Below are positions 30,789 through 43,129 of a DNA stretch of 51,285 nucleotides, one piece after another (the stretch's first letter is position 1; every line of letters starts with the position of its first letter). Source of the DNA: Krasilnikovozyma curviuscula. Taxonomy: Eukaryota; Basidiomycota; Tremellomycetes; Cystofilobasidiales; Mrakiaceae. A model generated the notes under the pieces. The model did not search any database, was not told where the DNA came from, and saw nothing but the letters and a program-made list of their open reading frames with translations. Both the position numbers and the translations under genes were made by a program. Location: assembly GCA_014825775.1 (NCBI GenBank), contig MVAQ01000155.1, positions 1 through 51,285 on the forward strand. The letters run 5' to 3'.

Positions 30789-33700
30789 CTACGCAGTAGC
30801 GTCAGACTTGAGTGGTCTAGAGATAAGCTTCTCAAGCTCAGTGGAAACGAGATCATTCGTCGATCGAACCGTAAGACGGCACAACTAGTAATGAAATGTA
30901 CACAATATAAAAACAGTCAGTAATGGCCAGAATAAGCGTTGAGGAATAACAGCGCACCTTCGCATCTTTGTTTGGCTCCAGTCTCAGTAAACACCCAACT
31001 TTACCGCTACTCGACATGTGCAACACACCAGCAGCTACAACATTGACAGGGTTTGGATCAATTCCGCTCAATATGCCAAGCTTGTGTCCTTGAATGACTT
31101 TGCTATTCTTTGCGACATCGGGCATACCTTCTCCAGTCAGAATGATGGGGCTAATGAATAAAACAACAAAGTCATCAGTGCTGTCTCTTTCAGAAAAGAG
31201 AAATGATTATTTACAAGATGGACTGGGCTTCTCGTGGTGGACCGCCAATGAGCTTCCATCTCTCAAAGAAATCAACCTGACCTAGCTGAACAGGCTCAAC
31301 GAACTTGGTGATCACAACCGGCAGCCTCAAGTTGAGCGTCTGCAGCGATCCTGCCAAGTAGGAGATCCTCACGATCGGTGGTGACGAGAAGAACTCTTTA
31401 CATTCAACTTGAACGAGTTGTTGGACTTGTGTCAGAGGTGCGATGGCAGAGGTCGCACTTCGCGTCATGGTTGCTGAAATGGCTGATGGTTGTAGTGATT
31501 CAACACTGATAGTGAAAGAGTTGAGTGGGACCGATACTTTGTTACCGAAGTACAGAGCAATTCGACCTAAGTGACCGTGGTACTCGCACTTGACACCAAT
31601 CCTTTTGAAGACCCAAGGCGTGTCAGCTCAAAACACTTACCCATATCGAACTTCTCATTAACGAGTAGGACTCACTGAATCTGGCTGTCCTCGAAAAGAA
31701 CGCCATCGTTCGCGTAGCATAGTCGATCAAACCACTTGTCCACGTTGGCGCCTTGGGTAAGAGGAAGAGGGACAGCTGGCGTCGTCGTAACTGATGCAGC
31801 AGCAGATGACAAGATCTTTGGAACACCGTTTCCGTATCCGTTAGAGTAAGAAGCATTGTCACTACCACCGAGAAGACTCTCATCCTGGCCGGCATTTCCT
31901 GACATGTCCAGTCCCGCCAACGAGCTCATGATATCGTCTGTGAGAGCAGAACTGGTTGCTCCCATCGCTGTCTCGAGTGGTGGTTCAGCAAGTGTCATTG
32001 ACCTAGACGTGGATGGTGGAGGAAGGCCGTTTGATGGTGCAATAGATTCGTAGACGGTTGATGGTTCCGGAGCGCCGTTCAATGGTGGTTGCGTAGTTCC
32101 ATCCAACGTGTTCTTCCTCAAACTCTTGAACCTCTCTGCTTCACGATCTTTATTCTCATCTTTTCCACCAATAACCCAGGTCCTCTTATCTTCGGTGTCT
32201 TTACCTTTCTTGTGAAGTCGACTGAGTAGGGCACTTTCCCTGGCTGGGAAAGGAGGCATTTCTTCAAAGACTGCCTGGAGAAGGACATCTTCGTCGTTCC
32301 TGTCCGAAATGGCGAGATATTCACATGCTCTCTGTTGAAGTTCTGCATCGAGGACATGGCGGTATCGTTCAAAGATGACAACAAGATGCTCTTTGATTTC
32401 GGGGAAGACATTGACCCTATCGCAGCACCACAAGCGGGTTGAGTTAGTCACTGCTTAGTAATTAGGAGACATGAGAGAAAGAGAGAGAGGATTCAGAACT
32501 CACCACTTCACATATGTCGAAAGCAGAAGAGCTCGTGTTGACGCCGAACAGAAGTTGATTTTGGAATGAAGTGCGTGGAACTGTTCGATTGGACTGCATC
32601 CTTCATCGTCCGCAATGAGATGTCCAAACTCGCCAAGGATATAGGCAGCAGGCTTAACAAGCTTTTCATGAGCCGCTGGAGCTTTCAAGTATTCAAAGCA
32701 CACTTTACTGGCGTACGCCTGAAGGAAGAAAAAAAAGTCAGTTATCGACTTACGGACAACCACCTTGCCAACGCACCTGCAAATCTTCAGTGTTGGTGAC
32801 GATCTGAACGACTCTGTACCAGACTTCATCGGCGACATGGTCACCAGCGAGACTGATGAGTTGTAAGACTGCGAAAAAGAGCCCGTCACTTAGTCCCCAT
32901 CTTTGTATTAGGGCGAGAACTGGAGAACTTACTCGTATCAACATACCACTCATACTCCGTTGCGAACTTCTCAGTCAGGATAGCTATCTTGAGAACCATT
33001 TCCTCTCGCAGTCCATAATCAGCTATTGTGAGATACCTCAGCAGCTCCGCGACAATGACCTTCGAGTTGGTGGTGTCACACATCGAATAGAGCAAATCCA
33101 AAGCTCGTCTTCTGACAGAGATATCTCTATCTCTCAAGCTGAGAATAATGGTATCTTGATGTTTCTTGATGGGTGCAAGCGACTCAGAGCAAGCAGCAAG
33201 ATGAGCCATCACGTCGAGACCGAGATATCGCACGTTGGTCTCTTTCGACAAAATGAATCGGCCTAACAGGACTGCTGCTGCTGAGACGATAGGTGATTCG
33301 GCATCGATGTGAATTGCAAGGTTGATGGCTTCGAACAAAATGGCGTTCTGGGCGTTGTTGTGTTGGACGTTCTTGGGCGTCTCGCGCGAGTTTTCGAGGA
33401 TAGCGCCGAGGATGTTATGGATTTTGAGACGGAGAGATGGATCCTCTGTTTTTCAAGTTTACCACTAATCAGAAGAATAGCCAACAATGAATATACGAAG
33501 CTTTACTCACCGGTTGGTGGATAGTATTGGAGTAGTTTGAGGAGTTTGACTTGAAGCCAAGGCGTGGGAACTCGATAGTAGATATACTCTGCTGAATATT
33601 CCTTTTCGAAGATAAGCTTAATTGATTGGAAAAGGACCAGATGTTAACAAACACCTCGTGTCGAAGCAGCCTGGCAAGTACGTACGCGGTACAAACGATT

Positions 33701-34912
33701 CGCGGCTTTCTCATACGAACCGCTGTAAGCGTCGAGATTTTCTTGAGTTAAAGTCATGACCAAACTTGTGACAGACACAGCAACACCCTATTGAGAACAC
33801 AAATGAGTAAGATCCTGTTGATAGTTGAAAGTAAACTGGGCTTACGAGATCGTCGTCGTCCATGATCGATACTATCCTCTGAGCCCAGTCTCCAGCTGGG
33901 ATGACCGCCGGATGTTTTCGATACAGCCTAAGAAGAGTGAGAGCAGCTTTCTTCTTCACAAACGTCGGCGAAACACTGCAAGTACGAGCAGGTCTGTGAA
34001 CTCCGACACTTGCAGCTGGAACAGAACATGTAGTAAATTGGGCACTCACGGAGATATCAAGAGCCTGTGAACATCCTCAGCCAAAGCTTCAGCCATTTCT
34101 TTTCCACCAATGTTAGCGATGGCATGCAGAGCTAGACATGTGTGAATCTCGTTTCGGTCGTCCAGGTCTTTCTTGACGGAGTTTATTACCAACCTCACAA
34201 GTTCAGAGTTCTCGTGCATCAGAAGTGTCAACGCCAGGTACCCCTGGTATTTGTACAGCACATAAAGGTATCAGTAACTAGTGTGACCAAGGTAATCAGG
34301 GAATGATGGTCTTACGATCTGCTTTTCACTGTACTTGTTACTAGAGATGAGATTCACGGCCTCCATATGTCCTACGTCGACCTTGTAACCCAGAATGTAC
34401 GTGAACACCACCTTGGAAAGATATTTCTTCCTCTGATATCCATCGAGGTTACCCTCTAGACAGCGGAAAAGGAGCAGATGAAAGTGTCAGCATCAGGACA
34501 CGAACTTCGTGTCTGCAGCTCGAGCAGGGACATAATGAGTTTACGTCGGCGCTATCTTTCCCATTGATTCCTTATTGGGACTCCGTCATAATCTCCTATC
34601 CCGTTAGGAAGTGTCATTGCTCAACAACGCTCAAATCACTAGTAGTCACCAAGAGGTCGGAGCGTTCCATCCAGCCGTCTCACCATTCCTGTGACCCAGT
34701 CGAACCCTATATTCTACGCAACTCTTCACGCAGCACCTTCTTCGAGTCAAGGAATAAGAGATGAGATGATTCTGCTTGTGCTCACCTTTGAATTTCTGTC
34801 TGATATGGGCCATTTCTCTGTTGACCCTCTTTTCCTCCAACTCTCGTACCCTACATGCCCTCAGGTCACTGATGTACTGCTGCAGACCTCTCATTCCTCC
34901 TGCTCCTGACAT
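30789..34912 (-). CDS. APL3: AP-2 adaptor complex subunit alpha
   Basis: Large subunit of the clathrin adaptor for endocytosis at the plasma membrane. The first exon reads [20 protein letters not shown] and [17 protein letters not shown] sequence. Later exons give [120 protein letters not shown] and [10 protein letters not shown], the alpha-adaptin trunk. A Ser/Pro/Thr-rich hinge (about 31700-32150) precedes the ear domain, which ends [20 protein letters not shown] and stop at 30789. About 16 exons. The first intron (34456-34785, 330 nt) is long for the region. Identification is firm over the whole length. Confidence 0.95.
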
Positions 34913-35270
34913 GCTAGGCGACCTTGAGGATTGAGTGGGACTTTAGTTCGAGCTTGAAATGGACGTAGAGACGAACCCAATGAAAGGAACGCACCACCTA
35001 CACAAGCTGAGGGTGAAGTACCCGCCACGACGAAATATCATGGTGCGAATCTAGCTCCATGCTTCTGAAGTGCGAGCTCTAGAACAAATCAAGACTGAAA
35101 AATTATAACACTTGCTTTCTACAACCAAGCAGAGGACAGACGTCTCTTTGTGACGGAAAGATAAGGTATAAATGAAGACAAAGGGTATGTAGATGGTGTA
35201 AGGGGTCCAAGATATGACAGTTAGAAGGATATTCAACAATTACTCTCATGGCCAAGTGAATGAAAGTGTT
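34913..35270. other. intergenic region
   Basis: These 358 bases separate the APL3 start from the VPS39 stop on the same strand. They should contain the VPS39 3' UTR and APL3 promoter. I see no gene or repeat. Confidence 0.35.
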
Positions 35271-38200
35271 TTAAAGTTTGGTGTGAGATCTCCTCAGGGC
35301 AGTTGCGAATGAGTCCTTGCAATTATAATGAGTAACTGTAGTACGTAGTACAATCACAGGCACAAGAACAGCTTATTAGCAATTGAATAGGGACGGGAAG
35401 ATACAGAACAAGAAGATCAGTCTCACCTTCTCCTCGTGGTGCGTGAATCGCTATGGCGCTGGAACCTAGCCTTTTTTTGCATTGCGGACATCTGGAAGAA
35501 AGCGAAAGAGGTAATCAGCGTACGTTGGTAGATAAGTAAATAAGAACGTAACTCACATCCTTGTATCCGTGATTCTGACACGTCTCTTCTGCAGCTGCAT
35601 CAGCCGCCTCTCAACCTTCTCCCCGTCAGCCTTCGCTAGCCCAGCCAGCACCTTGGCGTCGCGAACTTGGGAAGAGGAGTCTCTGAGCGTTCTCAGAAAG
35701 TAGCTATGGACCTCTTCCATAGTCAGAAGTGGCGGTAGCAGCGACATAACTTCGAGAGGGTCCAGACGAGTTCCGTGTGCAGCGATCAGCGCAAGAGCCG
35801 GTGGGAGTAGAGGTTTCGTTGATAGCTTTGGTCGAAGGTAAATTCTAAGAAGAGTAAGGAAGACGCCCTTGGGATCTGGTTGTATTTCGTAGACCTGAGC
35901 GCAGTAGCTGAGAGATTACCAGCAATCAGCAACCAATCATATTCAGAGTTAGAGTATGGCTGCTCACTCTTCAGCTTTTTTATAATCCTCCAGTCGATTG
36001 ACATAGATTTGAAGTGCGCTATCATGGTTTCCTAAACGTCCCAGCAGAATAGCGCGAGCCTCGTACAGGTCTATTTGAAGGTGTGAGGTAAGTGCTGTGA
36101 CACTGCTGCGTTGCAACGAACAAACTGACCATCATCGGGTAAACCTCTCAAGATTTGGTCAGCACGATACTGCTTGGACTTATGTAAGAACTTCAAGAGT
36201 TGGTTGTAGCTCTCTTCGCGCTCTGCAAGATGGTAGATGGTCAGCACTTGTCAAGAACTGCGCTTAAAGAGCACGGACTTACTGGCCGTGTCTTTCTTCT
36301 TCTTGGACGTTTTCACCTCGTCCAGGTACAGCTCAGCTAGTCGTGAATGAAAATCTTGAGAATCTTCTCCCAACTTGTCGATGAGCCACTCAAGGTATGA
36401 GATCGCTGCTGAACGAGAAATGGTTTCCAAGTGAAGGCGAACTTCATTTCGAGGGAGGGGTTCTACTGTGTCAGGGTCAGCTGTAAAGACCTTGAATATA
36501 TATGTGACAATATCAGTTCTGCAAACCAGTTTCATCACGCGAGCAGAGCAGCGTTACCTTCAAGCCTTCCTTCTGGCTCACTTGGAACACCCATCGACTC
36601 GCATCAAATACAAGCTGCTTGTACTGGTTTCCTAGTGAGTGCAGATACCGAATGGTTGGTTCAAGTGCTTCTTCTGCATCTTCCTCTTCCTTGGACATAC
36701 TGGAAGGGTTAAGGGTGTGAGGCACTGACATTATTCGACAGCGGGACTACTCACTCTCTGAGCAGGTCGATAGCCTTCAGGTGACTCTTCCTTGTTCGGT
36801 AGAGATCGATGAGGTCATAATATTTCTGATCCAGAAAGAAAACCACTGTAGGTTAGGGACACAGGAGAAACCACAAGCTACAGTAAAACGTACCTTCGTT
36901 TCTCTCAGAATTCCTTCAACCTCACTCACTTCACAGAAGTTATCCAGTCTACAGAGAGGACCGACCAGACTCGGTCGAATGATGAGATAACTCTTAAATA
37001 GGGCAGTATCGACCAGCTGTCCAACTCTCAGTATCTGTTCAGGTGTAAGCTGAGCCAGAGGCACTGATGGGAAGGCAAGAAGGTCGGATTTGGGTACTGC
37101 TGAATATGGTGGTAGTGATGATTCAGCTGGAAGAGATGCTGATGAATGCGACATGTATCCTTGGACTTTTTGTCGGATGTTGGTGAGGTAGAGGAGAAGA
37201 GACTCTAGGATTTCCTTCGAGTCATCTTCAGAATCGTCTGGTTCATTTCAAGATTAAGAATAAGCCATAAGTAAAGAAATTTAGTCAACTCAAAGGTCTT
37301 ACCAGTACTAGCCTTATCTCTCTCATCTTCAGTAGTTGATGGCGCACCAAAGAGTCGCCTCCAGCTCCTCCTCCCCTCACTCAAACCGCCAGCAACCTTC
37401 CTGGGATACAAGCTCAACACCATCGCCGGATTGATGTTCATCTCCAAAAATTTCTCCACTGCAGAAGAATATTTCTTTTCTTCGAACATCTCCACCGCCT
37501 CCAGCCTCTCAAACAACACCTTTCTCTCTGGAGCCCACGGGTTCGCTGAGGGATCCAAAGTCGACAGTAACGAGAGACCATCAGTGTAAGCACCAGAGTG
37601 CAAAAACTCGTCCACTTGTTTCTCCCATGGCTCCATTTCTGAAATCCAGATGTCATGAGTGTCAATCTTGTCGACTTTAGTAGTAGATGAGAAGAAGAGA
37701 GGAGGTTTGGAGCCTTGAGATGTTGTGATGAGACGAAGTGAAGTTGGTGTTTGAATTGATGTAGGAAGCGATATTGTTTGTATCAGATTGAGAGTTTTGG
37801 AAGAGCGAATCTGAATGGTGGGTTGAGGTACGGTTGTGACAGCGTGAACTGTGGGCGGTGAGATGATCGTGAAGATGAACGGCTTCGAATAGACTGAGAG
37901 ACACATGAGTTGCAGGATCGAAGTTGAACAGTACTGCGAGCAACTCACTTATTTCTTCGACACCTTCGTTTCTAGCTCCCCAATCTACCTCCTTCCCCTC
38001 ACCACCGATCTTATCATCGTCGTGGATGGCGACACCAACACCATTTACTCCACCACCTACAAATACCTCTCCATCCTCTTCACCTAATCTGATAACATTG
38101 ACACCCTTGGGCTTCGTGCTTCCACCTAGGCCTAGTGTCATATATCCACCTAGACCGTTGACCATCCCTCCTACAACGTTTTTCTCAGCAGCATTCAGAG

Positions 38201-39064
38201 AGAGTGGGAAGACTACTTCAGGGATCTTCATTTTCATTTCGGTCTTTCCTGAGGGCAGTACCAACAGCGAGACGATGGCTCCCTCTCTCTCCGAGTATCC
38301 ACACACTATTTCGTTTCCCTTAGGACCAAAGAATGCCAGACCTCTTGGAGTATGTGGTAGACCGCCGAATTCTTTCATGGGTCCTGATGATTCACCATCT
38401 ATCCAGCTGAAAAGTAAGAGCCTCTTTCTCGAAGCCAAGAGGAGGTGAGTGACCAAAGCTGGATATGCTGGAGTGTTGGGAGAAGGGCTGATGTCATGAA
38501 TAGCTGAGCAGGAGGTGAAAGTGAGAGTGCCTTTGGTTTGAGGGAGACTGGATAATAGGGACAATGACTGAGGATCGTACAGGGATATCACAGATTCTGT
38601 TTAGATCAAATAGGTGTGAGCACAAATCGGGAGGAGAGGTTCGGCAGACTGACCAGAGAGAACGATCAAGCTACTGATCTCCCTGATGAACCCAAGTTGT
38701 TCGACTGCTCTCTTTGTGAAGAGTTTTCGAGTCTCCAAATGTGTGAGCTTTGATTTTGGTTCATCTGACGAACATAGAGGCCATCCAATTCCAAGCCATC
38801 AGTGTTGAAGTTTAGTCATAGACGATCTTAGAGATCAACTCACTGTTACCGCTTTCTTCTATCCTGTATATACTTAGATTCCCTCCTCCTGATGATACAA
38901 AGAGCCTGTCCCCTGTACCGAGCGGAAAATGAGTCGCACGAGGAGTGAGGTAAGTCAGCGCCAGAGCCATACCATGGGTGTCAGAGATACATGCCTTGTA
39001 CAAGGAGGGCCTCTGGCTTCTCTTTCAGACCCTGCAGCAGTGGATAGGCTGAAAAGGGAGCCAT
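35271..39064 (-). CDS. VPS39: HOPS/vacuolar tethering protein Vps39 (Vam6)
   Basis: Tethering subunit acting with Rab7-type GTPase at the vacuole or late endosome. Exon 1 (38995-39064) encodes MAPFSAYPLLQGLKEKPEAL; it joins through a GC-AG intron (38913-38994) to GDRLFVSSGGGNLSIYRIEE, the first blades of the CNH propeller. The middle carries LLASRKRLLLFSWIDG and the helical clathrin-repeat region (DASRWVFQVSQKEG, YLEWLIDKLGEDSQDFHSRL, LYEARAILLGRLGNHDSALQ, YCAQVYEIQPDPKGVFLTLL). The C-terminus, after splicing, is ICPQCKKRLGSSAI and GEVTHYNCKDSF, the Vps39_2 zinc-finger-like end. About 13 exons. Orthology to VPS39 rather than VPS41/VPS18 follows from the CNH domain plus the C-terminal Cys block. 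It is head-to-head with BUD31, 239 bases between start codons. Confidence 0.9.
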
Positions 39065-39303
39065 TCTGCTGGGACGAGCCTGTCCTCACTCTTTGATCAG
39101 CACCACCCCAAACTCTTGGACGCCTTTCTCAACGAGTTTCGTAGTCAAAAGACAGAAGGACACCGCCAAATTCAAAGCAGATACACACTTTATTTGACTG
39201 CCTTTGTTACTTTCAAAGTGGGAGTTGGAAGGATTTGAAGTTCAAGTGATTGTTTGACAATGCCTCTCGACCACATTAGTCGTATTCTTCCGATTTTACA
39301 AAA

Positions 39304-40164
39304 AGTAAGTCCAAAGTCTTCCAACCAGTCTCGTTCGCTACTCCATCATTCAATTTGATACTGAATGCCTCTTGTGCCTTTCTTAATCGCGCTCAGTGCC
39401 CAAAATCAAGACCTCTCGAACGAAACCTCCTCCCGAAGGGTTCGAGGAAATTGCTCCAGTCCTGGAGGACTACGCCAGGAAAATGAGGGATGCTGAGAAC
39501 GATCCTCATGAAGGCAAGAGGAAGGTTGAAGGAACATGGGGTATCGTGAGTACTCCCCCGTTGTCCTGGGCTCATCACGAATGAATTGGTCTCTGTCGGC
39601 GAGCGTTTGCTGACCTGTCGTGGTTTTTGTACTACAGATGAGGATAGCGCACACCCGTTCGAGGTATATTTATGACTTGTACTACGTCAGAGAAGCCATA
39701 TCGAAGGAACTGTACGACTGGCTTCTGAAGGAGAACTACGCTGACAAAAAGTGAGTTTCCAGTGTACCGTTATTTTTCGCTTACCTCTTTCCATACTTTT
39801 AGTGACAGTATTCTCTTTTCGTTTGATAGTCTGATTGCTAAATGGAAGAAGCAAGGTTACGAGAAGCTCTGTTGTGTGAGGTGTATCCAGACGAAGGTAA
39901 TCAAAACCTTTAATTTCCCTTCCTCGATTATTTCCGTCTCTAATACACTCTTTTTTCCCTCAGGACATGAATTATTCTGGATCTACGTGCATCTGTAGAG
40001 TTCCCAAGGCGAATTTGAAAGGTGGTCAGGTTATCGAGTGTATTCATTGTGGTAAGTTGAATGTGCCCTCTTACTGCTACGCAACCTTTTGCTGACTTGT
40101 CAAATGAAAATTGCGTTTCTCGTTTATTCTTTTAGGCTGTAAAGGTTGCTCATCTGAATCCTAA
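39304..40164 (+). CDS. BUD31: spliceosomal protein Bud31 (G10 family)
   Basis: Zinc-binding component of the activated spliceosome. The start codon is split by an intron: A at 39304, intron 39305-39396 (GTAAGT...CAG), TG at 39397-39398, giving [20 protein letters not shown]. Further exons give [84 protein letters not shown] and [13 protein letters not shown], the family sequence almost end to end with the C-terminal zinc cysteines. No other ATG in the region opens this frame before [11 protein letters not shown]. An out-of-frame ATG at 39260 lies upstream in exon 1 and would open an overlapping uORF. Six coding exons, near the usual length of about 145 residues. Confidence 0.96.
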
Positions 40165-40614
40165 GTATACCACGACTGGGTCCTCTTCATGCGGTGGTGG
40201 CCAAGGAGGCAGGAGTTTGTTTGTGACTTTCGCACGCCGTGATAGAAGCACCCTAGAGACTGCATCCCCTGTAAGAACTTCTGCAACTGAGACGCTATGT
40301 ATGATATGTTAATTAGTTTGAAGCGAATGCCGTTGAGAGTCGTTATGAAGGGCTCAAAGCGTTCTTTTGACATTTAAATCTTACTGATCCTGCTGGGTTT
40401 CTCCACCGATCCTTTTTCTTACCTCTGATTATCAGTGACTGTACATTAGCAACTTTTGTTTCAAGCTCTCGCTTGCAAGCCCTAAGTGGGCAAAGAGTAA
40501 ATTGAGGGCATTATAAATAATGGGTCCGTCACCAATCTTCTGACTCTCAACCATCACTTTCAATAAAAAACCTTCTCTTATACATCTCTCGCCATCACTC
40601 CTAATCAAAGTAAT
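40165..40614. other. intergenic region
   Basis: These 450 bases lie between the BUD31 stop and the PLAC8 start, both plus strand. They should hold the BUD31 3' UTR and the PLAC8 promoter; an A-rich leader precedes the ATG at 40615. A 128-codon minus-strand frame crosses into PLAC8 exon 1 and is treated as a shadow. Confidence 0.35.
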
Positions 40615-41571
40615 ATGAATACTGTCACTCAAGAACCAAAGCAACAACCAGGGATGGGACTTGTCCAACAAACTAACTCCCTCAACAAGCCATTTGATAA
40701 GGACGGTGGGACCAAAAGAGAATGGAGTCACGGCCTTTTTGACTGCTTTGGAGACTGTGGAACTTGGTGAGTGCGTTTTTGTACCTGACGAGGAGCGCGA
40801 GACCGATTCTGACTCCATCTCGTCCTTACATCTCGTTCGTCTCTTTCAAAATCTCCAACGAATGACCCCTTGAAACCTTATTCTGAAACCTCACAGCTGC
40901 ATGGCCACTTGGTGGTAAATCCAGCTGAAACTCGTTTCTTCGCTTGAGACCTTAAATGACTGACGTATACGAAACACTTTTCGATCTTCTCTTTCTCGCT
41001 ATCACCTTCTCTCTCATCGCTCAGCCCTTGCGTCATCTTTTCAGCCCTCAAAACTAGATTGACTGCTCTCCAACATGGATCTGTTGATCCAAACACTCCA
41101 GATTATGGTGAGTTCGTCAGCTGTATCTGGCACCCTTTTTTATCTTGAAACCTGCGCTTTACTGACAGCCATCTTCTGTTCGCTGACTCGTGCGTACATT
41201 CACCCCTTTCAATCCTGTGATGAACGTATCTCAGCTGGAAACTTTTGTACAGGAGATTGTCTCGGATGGGTGGTCTTAAATCACTGTTCCCTCTCTCCAA
41301 TCATCTGTCAGCTTCCACAAAGAGAGCAAGTCCACCATTTCCATCTTCTCATCTTCAACTGAGCAATCAACGCATTCTGACTTTAATCTCATCTCCTTCT
41401 CGTCTTGTCGGTGCTCGTAGGGCCACTCGCCAAAGATATTCGATCGAAGGCAATGGCTGCGTGGATTGTTTGGCTTCTTGCTTCTGCACTCCTTGTGTTC
41501 AAACTCAAGAGTCCAGAGAGTTGGCTTTAGAGGAGGACATGTTGCTTGGAAGAGGAGTTAAGGACCAGTAA
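40615..41571 (+). CDS. PLAC8 (Cys-rich) family membrane-associated protein
   Basis: Proposed exons are 40615-40766, 40897-40911 (15 nt), 41025-41107, 41235-41325 and 41421-41571; all joins keep frame and give 163 residues. Exon 1 ends in REWSHGLFDCFGDCGT, the 15-nt exon adds CMAT, and exon 3 begins with CPCVIFSALKTRL: together the DCFGDCGTC...CPC signature of PLAC8. Exon 4 has NFCTGDCLGWVVLNHC and QLPQRE. The fourth intron (41326-41420) starts GCAAGT, a GC-AG intron, and its removal gives QREATRQRYSIEGNG, followed by CVDCLASCFCTPCVQTQESR and an acidic tail. Family roles include metal or ion handling and organelle membranes; the specific function is unknown. The strength of this model rests on the Cys spacing, which only appears after splicing. 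Confidence 0.88.
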
Positions 41572-41800
41572 TGGCCCTCTTGATGCAGGACTGCGGCGAC
41601 GCTGGATCGTTGTCGCATAATGAATTTATTCTGTTGCTGGATTACCAAGTGATGGGTAGTTTTCTACGCTCATAGTTTCTTGAAGGAACTGTGGGTACTT
41701 TTGGTCCACGATATATCCTTTTGTTTCCTGCGTCATACTTTGGGTTCGCAAGGCTGAGATGCAAAACGCTCGCTTCTTTTAGCCCTGATCATGAATCTAT

Positions 41801-42741
41801 TCACAGCATCTTCACAAATGACCTATACGAAGTCCTCTGAGAGCCCAACAAGCCCTGTTTATCGTCATCCTCGCCCCTCAGCGTGGCGACCTCTGAATCA
41901 ACATCCCCCTTTTCATTGTTGTATCGCAGCGAAAAAGTATCAGCGGCAATAGAAATAGGCTTCCGTTTCTGTTGCTCCTCTTCAAAGCTGACGCCAACGA
42001 CGGGTAAATTATAGATGAACCTCTTTTTCGTTTTCTGCATCATTGTCCACTGAAACGAAAGGTCGGAAACTAGTTAGCGCAACATCTCCTTTTATCAAGG
42101 AACAAGATTGAGAAAATATACCTACAAACTGTGTTTTGGTGGGTCGGTACTCCAGCAGGTAGTGGGTGAAGGCTATCTGAATTAAGAACTTGTTATCGTT
42201 CGGTTTGTGACTCCCCAAGGCCCTCTGATCCGCTGAGCTGCGAAGAAAGACTATAGTAGAGAAGAGACGAAATTGCATGTCAGAGACTTCACCTGAGCCA
42301 CAGAAACCTCAGTACCTGCTCAGTAGACTTACTCGTTATCTCGACCGTTTTGCCTTTCGGTATGAAATCCATGGCCGGCCTGACCATGTACTGTTGAACG
42401 CAGTGATGTTAAAATAGGGTTCAGACTTATCAATCGCAGATCTCTCTCACCATCTTGTGGTTGTTCGTCTTAACCTTGAAGGCAACCTCACTGTCCGCCC
42501 GGTTCGTCAGCCTCAGTGTTCGCTGACAAACTCCTGCACGGTGACCAGCTGAACGACAAGTGAGCAGCCATGAGATTATCAGCCTGGGTGTCAAAGAGGA
42601 GGATACAAGATTGGGTGAACCTTTGTGAAACTCACCTGGAAAGACGACATATTCTTCCGGCTCCATTGTGATGTGTTGGGTTGCATCATCATCCGCCCGT
42701 TTGGACCTGAACATGGGTAAGTTGTCAAAGATCTTGGCCAT
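41801..42741 (-). CDS. MSP-domain protein, VAP/Scs2-like (gene A)
   Basis: The visible protein starts MAKIFDNLPMFRSKR at the ATG at 42741 and reaches MEPEEYVVFP, then after splicing RTLRLTNRADSEVAFKVKTN, NHKMYMVRPAMDFIPKGKTV and EITIFLRSSADQRALGSH, NDNKFLIQIAF. This is the MSP fold of VAP proteins: a strand with T-N, the A-F-K-V-K-T strand, V-R-P and the P-x-G turn. VAP MSP domains bind FFAT motifs at ER contact sites. Unlike typical VAPs, the C-terminus (ADTFSLRYNNEKGD, SYRSFVKML) shows no transmembrane tail, so membrane anchoring is doubtful. An upstream 5' exon may exist; no ATG was found that splices cleanly into the preceding GTG-led frame. Confidence 0.75.
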
Positions 42742-43129
42742 ACCAGCACCATCGGGGATCAAGAGAGAATCAGAGAACTGGCGGAAGGCACCTAGCACAT
42801 CAATGAAAAGGAACTATGGGGAAGCCACAGGAGGGAATTACTCACAGAGTTCATAGTGGACAGTCTCAATACAATTATAGAATAATATGCTCTGACATAG
42901 AAGTCACTTCCAATGTAGTCGAAGGATGCTTTGAGAAAGCACCACCTGCATTCAGAGTGGTCGTCGTTGGCGGCTGCGTCCTACTAGCCCTACGTAACTT
43001 TCGTTAGCAGCCGAACCGATCAAGCGCGCTCAAATTCGAGGCTTCGAGTTGAATGACTCTGTTGAAAAGATCTCGTCGCATAATAATCAAAATTTAACCT
43101 GCAGATTCGCAAAGCTCTCTGATCTCAAA
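42742..43129. other. intergenic region between two MSP genes
   Basis: These 388 bases contain the end of the upstream MSP gene's 3' flank and the promoter (and possibly a 5' exon) of gene A. A short ATG-led stretch at about 42851-42859 on the minus strand is followed by a GTGAGT donor, but no in-frame continuation was found. Confidence 0.3.

Noticed and set aside
37924..38448. 174-codon plus-strand frame.
   Set aside because: Antisense to the VPS39 CNH region; composition is dominated by Pro/Ser/Thr from the complementary strand.
40432..41036. A minus-strand gene model (frames 40432-40818 and 40878-41096) that splices cleanly and looks protein-like.
   Set aside because: It lies antisense to PLAC8 exons 1 to 3, whose cysteine spacing is diagnostic; the minus frames have no recognised motif and are treated as shadows.
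41075..41362. Plus-strand gene starting MDLLIQTLQIM.
   Set aside because: This ATG is out of frame inside PLAC8 exon 3 (LQHGSVDPNTPDY frame).
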